From: an uncultured Ruminococcus sp.
GTDB taxonomy: Bacteria; Bacillota; Clostridia; Oscillospirales; Ruminococcaceae
Assembly (NCBI GenBank): GCA_900543105.1
Contig: UQQA01000123.1
Span: forward strand, 1-7,789
Length of the DNA: 7,789 nt
Direction of reading: 5' to 3'
Shown: in pieces, positions 4,915 to 7,789 of the stretch
Layout of the letters: the number at the start of each line of letters is the position of its first letter
Numbering within the stretch: position 1 is the first letter of the stretch
The notes under the pieces: generated by a model
Databases searched by the model: none
The model's input: only the letters and a program-made list of their open reading frames with translations
Told to the model about the DNA's origin: nothing
Position numbers and translations under genes: made by a program

Positions 4915-5496
4915 TTGAAAGAACTTATTCTTGTAACATCACCACCGGCTTGCGGAAAAACCTATATCTCAAAAGAACTTGCAAAGAACCTCAAAAATGT
5001 GGTTTACCTCGATAAGGATACTCTGATCGTACTTTCAAAGCAGATCTTCGTTGTTGCAAATCAGGAATACAACAGAAGCTCCGACTTCTTTGAGAAGTAT
5101 ATCCGTGACTATGAGTATTACGCAGTTCTCGACCTTGCATTTGAAGCACTTGACTATGCTAACATCGTTCTTATCAATGCTCCGTTCACAAGAGAGATCC
5201 GCGACCAAAAATATATCGATGACCTCAAGGCTCGCCTTGCGGAAAAGGGCGCAGTGCTTAAAGTTATCTGGGTAGAAACAGACCCTGAGGTCTGCCACCA
5301 GCGTATGATCGACAGAGGAAGCGACCGCGATACATGGAAGCTTGAACACTGGGACGAATATATCGCAGGCGTAAACTTCGAAATTCCCGAAACTATCGGC
5401 GCAGCAAATGACGGCACGCTCCTCATCTTCAAGAATTCCTCCAAGGAAGAATTCGACCAATCGATGAAAGAGATCACCGCTGAACTTCTCAAGTAA
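4915..5496 (+). CDS. P-loop NTPase, predicted small-molecule or nucleotide kinase-like protein
   Basis: A 193-residue soluble protein of the P-loop kinase / AAA_33-like type. A Walker A-like loop, SPPACGKT (9-16, with K15 and T16), follows a hydrophobic first strand. YLDKDTL (31-37) is placed like the strand and acidic residues after the P-loop in such kinases. The strand IVLINAP (84-90) precedes a conserved TRE, and RMIDRGSDRD (130-139) resembles an arginine-rich LID. The first glycine of the classic GxxxxGK[ST] is serine here. The substrate is unknown; adenylylsulfate-kinase-like, zeta-toxin-like and nucleoside-kinase-like proteins share this layout. The start is TTG at 4915: an in-frame stop at 4906 excludes anything longer, and AAAGGA lies 9 bases upstream. 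The gene is monocistronic with its own promoter and terminator. No antitoxin-like partner is present, which argues against a toxin. Confidence 0.8.
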   Translation: MKELILVTSPPACGKTYISKELAKNLKNVVYLDKDTLIVLSKQIFVVANQEYNRSSDFFEKYIRDYEYYAVLDLAFEALDYANIVLINAPFTREIRDQKYIDDLKARLAEKGAVLKVIWVETDPEVCHQRMIDRGSDRDTWKLEHWDEYIAGVNFEIPETIGAANDGTLLIFKNSSKEEFDQSMKEITAELLK

Positions 5497-5503
5497 AATC
5501 AAG

Positions 5504-5534
5504 ACCGCATCTGAGTTTTCAGGTGCGGTTTTTT
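5504..5534 (+). terminator. Intrinsic terminator of the kinase-like gene
   Basis: An 11-bp stem (5504-5514 with 5519-5529, one T-G wobble) with a GTTT loop is followed by a run of six Ts. It starts 8 bases after the stop codon at 5496, the classic arrangement of a strong Rho-independent terminator. Confidence 0.92.
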
Positions 5535-5546
5535 ATGCAAAACACA

Positions 5547-5584
5547 AGCCAAGCAGAATTTATACTTTCTGCTTGGCTCTTTTT
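5547..5584. terminator. Second hairpin, probable terminator of the GH3 gene
   Basis: A perfect 12-bp stem (5547-5558 with 5567-5578) encloses an 8-base loop. On the minus strand it begins 5 bases after the GH3 stop codon and is followed by TTGTGTTTTG, a moderate T-tract. On the plus strand it is followed by TCTTTTT and would back up the kinase terminator. It is best read as bidirectional between the convergent genes. Confidence 0.8.
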
Positions 5585-7664
5585 ATAAATTTATCTCCGT
5601 GGATACGCACTTCTTGCCCGTAAGCTTTTCGCTAAGCTCATCGGGCTGAGATGTTCCTGCATAAAGCGTGAAATGCGAGCCGAAAACTTTTCTTTCGCCG
5701 CTTTCACTTACCGTGGTGAAAGCTTTTTCGGGTACGGCTATCTCAAATGTTCCGCTCTCCCCTTTTCCGAGGTGAACACGCTCAAAGCCGCAGAGCGAGT
5801 GGTTCGGGACTGCATTTTCGTCATAAGCCTTGATGTAAAGCTGGATAACATCATCGCACTCCGAGCCGCTGTTTTCGGCGGTGACGAACGCTGTTCCGTC
5901 TTTGTATTCAAGCTTTGTGCAGACGATATTTCCGTAGGAAAGTCCGTAGCCGAACGGGTAAAGGACGTTATTTTCGGCATAGCGGTAGGTTCTTTTTTTC
6001 ATCGAGTAGTCGCAGAAGTCGGGAAGCTTTTCTGCGCTTTCGTAGAATGTGACGGGGAGCTTTCCCGATGGTGAGACCTCGCCGAAGATAAGCTTCCGCA
6101 GAGCCGTGCCGCCCTCCGAGCCGCTGTACCACGCCTGAATTATTGCATCGGGGGCAAAGCCGAGGTTTATCGCGCTGCCCGAAGCGCAGACCGCAATTAC
6201 GGGTTTGCCCGTTTCCATAATTTTTTCTGCCAAGATACGCTGGCTTTCGGGGAGGAAAAGATCCTTTTTATCACCCGAGGAAAACTCGTTGCCTGCGTCG
6301 CCCTCCTCGCCCTCGATAAAAGGGTCAAGTCCAAGGCAAAGCACAACGACATCTGCGCACTCTGCCGCTGCGACCGCTTCGGCAAGCTTATCATTCGCCT
6401 GCGCAAGGTTGGAAGTTCTGTCTTTGTAGAGATGACAGCCCTCGGCATAGAGAACTCTGCCGCCAAAGTCCATACCATCGGGGAAGGTCACATATTTATC
6501 GGCTGTGCCGTTATAGTTGCCCTCGAGGGCGGCTTTATTGACGGCGTTAGGACCTATAACTGCGATAGTTTTCACCTTGCTCTTATCGAGCGGAAGAAGT
6601 CCGTTGTTTTTGAGTAGGACCATTGATCTTTCGGCACATTCGAGGACATATTTCTTATGTTCCGAACAGCTCACTGTCTCGAACGGGATATCGTCATACT
6701 CGGTCTTTTCATCGAACATTCCGAGCCTTACTCTTGTTCGCATAAGGTGAATACACGCTTTGCGGATATCATCTTTCGTGATAAGACCCTCATCGAGAGC
6801 CGCCAAGAGGTTGGCATAAGTACAGCCGCAGTTGAGATCACAGCCGTTTTTTATTGCGAGAGCCGCCGATTCAACGGCATTTCGTGTGACTTTGTGATTT
6901 TCGTGAAAATCCCTTATCGCCCAGCAGTCGGAAACGAAATAGCCGTCAAATCCCCATTCCGCAAGCTTTTTCTGCAATGTCGGACTTGCGCAGGAGGGTT
7001 CGCCGTTCACACGGTTGTATGCGCCCATAACGCCCTCAGCCTTTGCGTCCTTTATGAGTGCTTCAAACGCAGGGAGATAGGTTTCTTCGAGGTCTTTCGG
7101 CGAAGCCTTTGCGTCAAATTCGTGGCGGAGGTTTTCAGGACCGCTGTGAACTGCGAAATGCTTTGCGCAGGCTGCGGCTTTAAGGCGTTTTCCGCTGCCC
7201 TGCAAACCGCTGACGTAGGCTTTTCCCAACTCTGCGGTGAGAAACGGGTCTTCGCCGTAGGTTTCCTGTCCTCTGCCCCACCTCGGGTCACGGAAGATAT
7301 TGATATTCGGCGACCAGAGCGTCAGACCCTTGTAAATATCGGTGTCGCCGTGCTTTTGATAGGCGTTGTACTTTGCTCTTGCTTCTGTAGCTGTTATCCC
7401 GGCGACTTTTTTCACGAGCGGACGGTCGAACATTGCGGCGAGTGCTATCGCCTGCGGAAAAACGGAGGCTGTTCCCGAGCGCGCAAGTCCGTGCAGACCC
7501 TCGTTCCACCAGTTATAGGACGGTATGCCGAGCTTTTTCACGGGCGGTGCATCGTAACGAAGCTGTGAAGCCTGCTCCTCAGTCGTCATTTCATCGGTTA
7601 TTGCCGTTGCTATCTCCTCATCGGAACAGCCGCTCATTTTCTTTGCTGTTTCTTTTGCGGTCAT
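5583..7664 (-). CDS. Glycoside hydrolase family 3, probable cytoplasmic beta-xylosidase (or beta-glucosidase)
   Basis: A 693-residue GH3 enzyme removing single sugars from the non-reducing end of beta-linked oligosaccharides with retention. The N-terminal barrel (about 20-320) has NWWNEGLHG (51-59), RDPRWGRGQETYGEDP (125-140), the KH pair K168-H169, and the nucleophile D246 in GYFVSDCWA. The C-terminal alpha/beta domain (about 340-575) holds the IEGEEGD loop (450-456), where the acid/base Glu is expected, and ends at YPFGYGLSY. A fibronectin III-like domain follows (about 585-672). NEGLHG and SDC, instead of the SDW usual in glucosidases, resemble the xylosidase/arabinofuranosidase branch. 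No signal peptide is seen, so it probably acts on imported xylo-oligosaccharides. The ATG at 7664 has AAAGGAGAA at good spacing; a start 12 codons upstream at 7700 lacks one. No strong minus-strand promoter is visible before it. The exact substrate is inferred. Confidence 0.93.
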   Translation of the reverse strand: MTAKETAKKMSGCSDEEIATAITDEMTTEEQASQLRYDAPPVKKLGIPSYNWWNEGLHGLARSGTASVFPQAIALAAMFDRPLVKKVAGITATEARAKYNAYQKHGDTDIYKGLTLWSPNINIFRDPRWGRGQETYGEDPFLTAELGKAYVSGLQGSGKRLKAAACAKHFAVHSGPENLRHEFDAKASPKDLEETYLPAFEALIKDAKAEGVMGAYNRVNGEPSCASPTLQKKLAEWGFDGYFVSDCWAIRDFHENHKVTRNAVESAALAIKNGCDLNCGCTYANLLAALDEGLITKDDIRKACIHLMRTRVRLGMFDEKTEYDDIPFETVSCSEHKKYVLECAERSMVLLKNNGLLPLDKSKVKTIAVIGPNAVNKAALEGNYNGTADKYVTFPDGMDFGGRVLYAEGCHLYKDRTSNLAQANDKLAEAVAAAECADVVVLCLGLDPFIEGEEGDAGNEFSSGDKKDLFLPESQRILAEKIMETGKPVIAVCASGSAINLGFAPDAIIQAWYSGSEGGTALRKLIFGEVSPSGKLPVTFYESAEKLPDFCDYSMKKRTYRYAENNVLYPFGYGLSYGNIVCTKLEYKDGTAFVTAENSGSECDDVIQLYIKAYDENAVPNHSLCGFERVHLGKGESGTFEIAVPEKAFTTVSESGERKVFGSHFTLYAGTSQPDELSEKLTGKKCVSTEINL

Positions 7665-7706
7665 AAAAATTCTCCTTTGGTAAAGATTGATGTTTTTCAA
7701 AATAAA

Positions 7707-7735
7707 TTGACTTTTTTAGTGCCGAATGATATAAT
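7707..7735 (+). promoter_or_regulatory. SigA-type promoter for a plus-strand gene beyond the right edge
   Basis: -35 TTGACT (7707-7712), a 17-base spacer and -10 TATAAT (7730-7735) with TG upstream point rightwards, away from the GH3 gene. A start near 7742 would leave at least 48 bases of untranslated leader inside the window. No start codon with a ribosome site appears before 7789, so the gene begins outside. It is divergent from GH3 and may encode its regulator or transporter, but that is a guess from position. Confidence 0.78.
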
Positions 7736-7789
7736 AAAGGTATAAGAACCCGTCTTCACAAGCATATGCGCACGTCTTTTCGGCAAATT

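Noticed and set aside
6657..7568. Long plus-strand open frame of 303 codons
   Set aside because: It lies fully antisense to the well-supported GH3 gene, lacks a ribosome site, and its cysteine-rich composition is typical of a shadow frame.
7760..7775. ATG within the GCATATGC palindrome as the start of the right-edge gene
   Set aside because: No ribosome site precedes it and the frame is cut off by the window end, so it cannot be supported.

Overview
The window reads as a stretch of ordinary chromosome from a mid-GC, low-G+C-lineage Gram-positive anaerobe, most likely a gut or rumen Clostridia member of the Ruminococcus/Oscillospiraceae type. The grounds are SigA-type promoters with TG-extended -10 boxes, strong GGAGG-type ribosome sites, a T-box riboswitch, a cytoplasmic GH3 xylosidase-type enzyme, and a carboxynorspermidine-synthase-type gene. 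The taxonomic placement is inference.

Layout, left to right. A hairpin (79-111) lies downstream of a minus-strand CPBP intramembrane protease (135-968). Its promoter carries an operator-like repeat over the predicted transcription start and is divergent from the promoter of a plus-strand saccharopine-dehydrogenase-like protein, probably carboxynorspermidine synthase (1153-2361). That gene converges on the ilvA-ridA operon (minus strand, 4297 to 2707). The 345-base gap between them is almost entirely a MITE-like element: 36-base terminal inverted repeats built on an AATTCGG heptad, a second nested inverted pair, and a terminator-like hairpin near the middle.

The ilvA-ridA operon starts from a consensus promoter (4592-4620) and has a leader of about 288 nt containing a T-box. 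The best specifier reading is ATC (Ile), and the leader ends in an intrinsic terminator. IlvA makes 2-oxobutyrate from threonine for isoleucine synthesis, and RidA hydrolyses the reactive enamine/imine intermediates that IlvA releases. Tying both to uncharged tRNA-Ile makes a coherent unit. After an AT-rich spacer comes a plus-strand monocistronic P-loop kinase-like protein (4915-5496) with a TTG start and its own promoter. It converges, through two back-to-back hairpins, on a minus-strand GH3 beta-xylosidase/glucosidase (5583-7664). A strong plus-strand promoter at 7707-7735 drives a gene beyond the right edge.

No CRISPR array, tRNA, rRNA, prophage or defence island is visible, and I see no clear sign of a wholly new multi-gene system. 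The most notable items are the nested inverted-repeat element touching the stop codon of the polyamine gene, the Ile T-box over ilvA-ridA, and the operator at the protease promoter.
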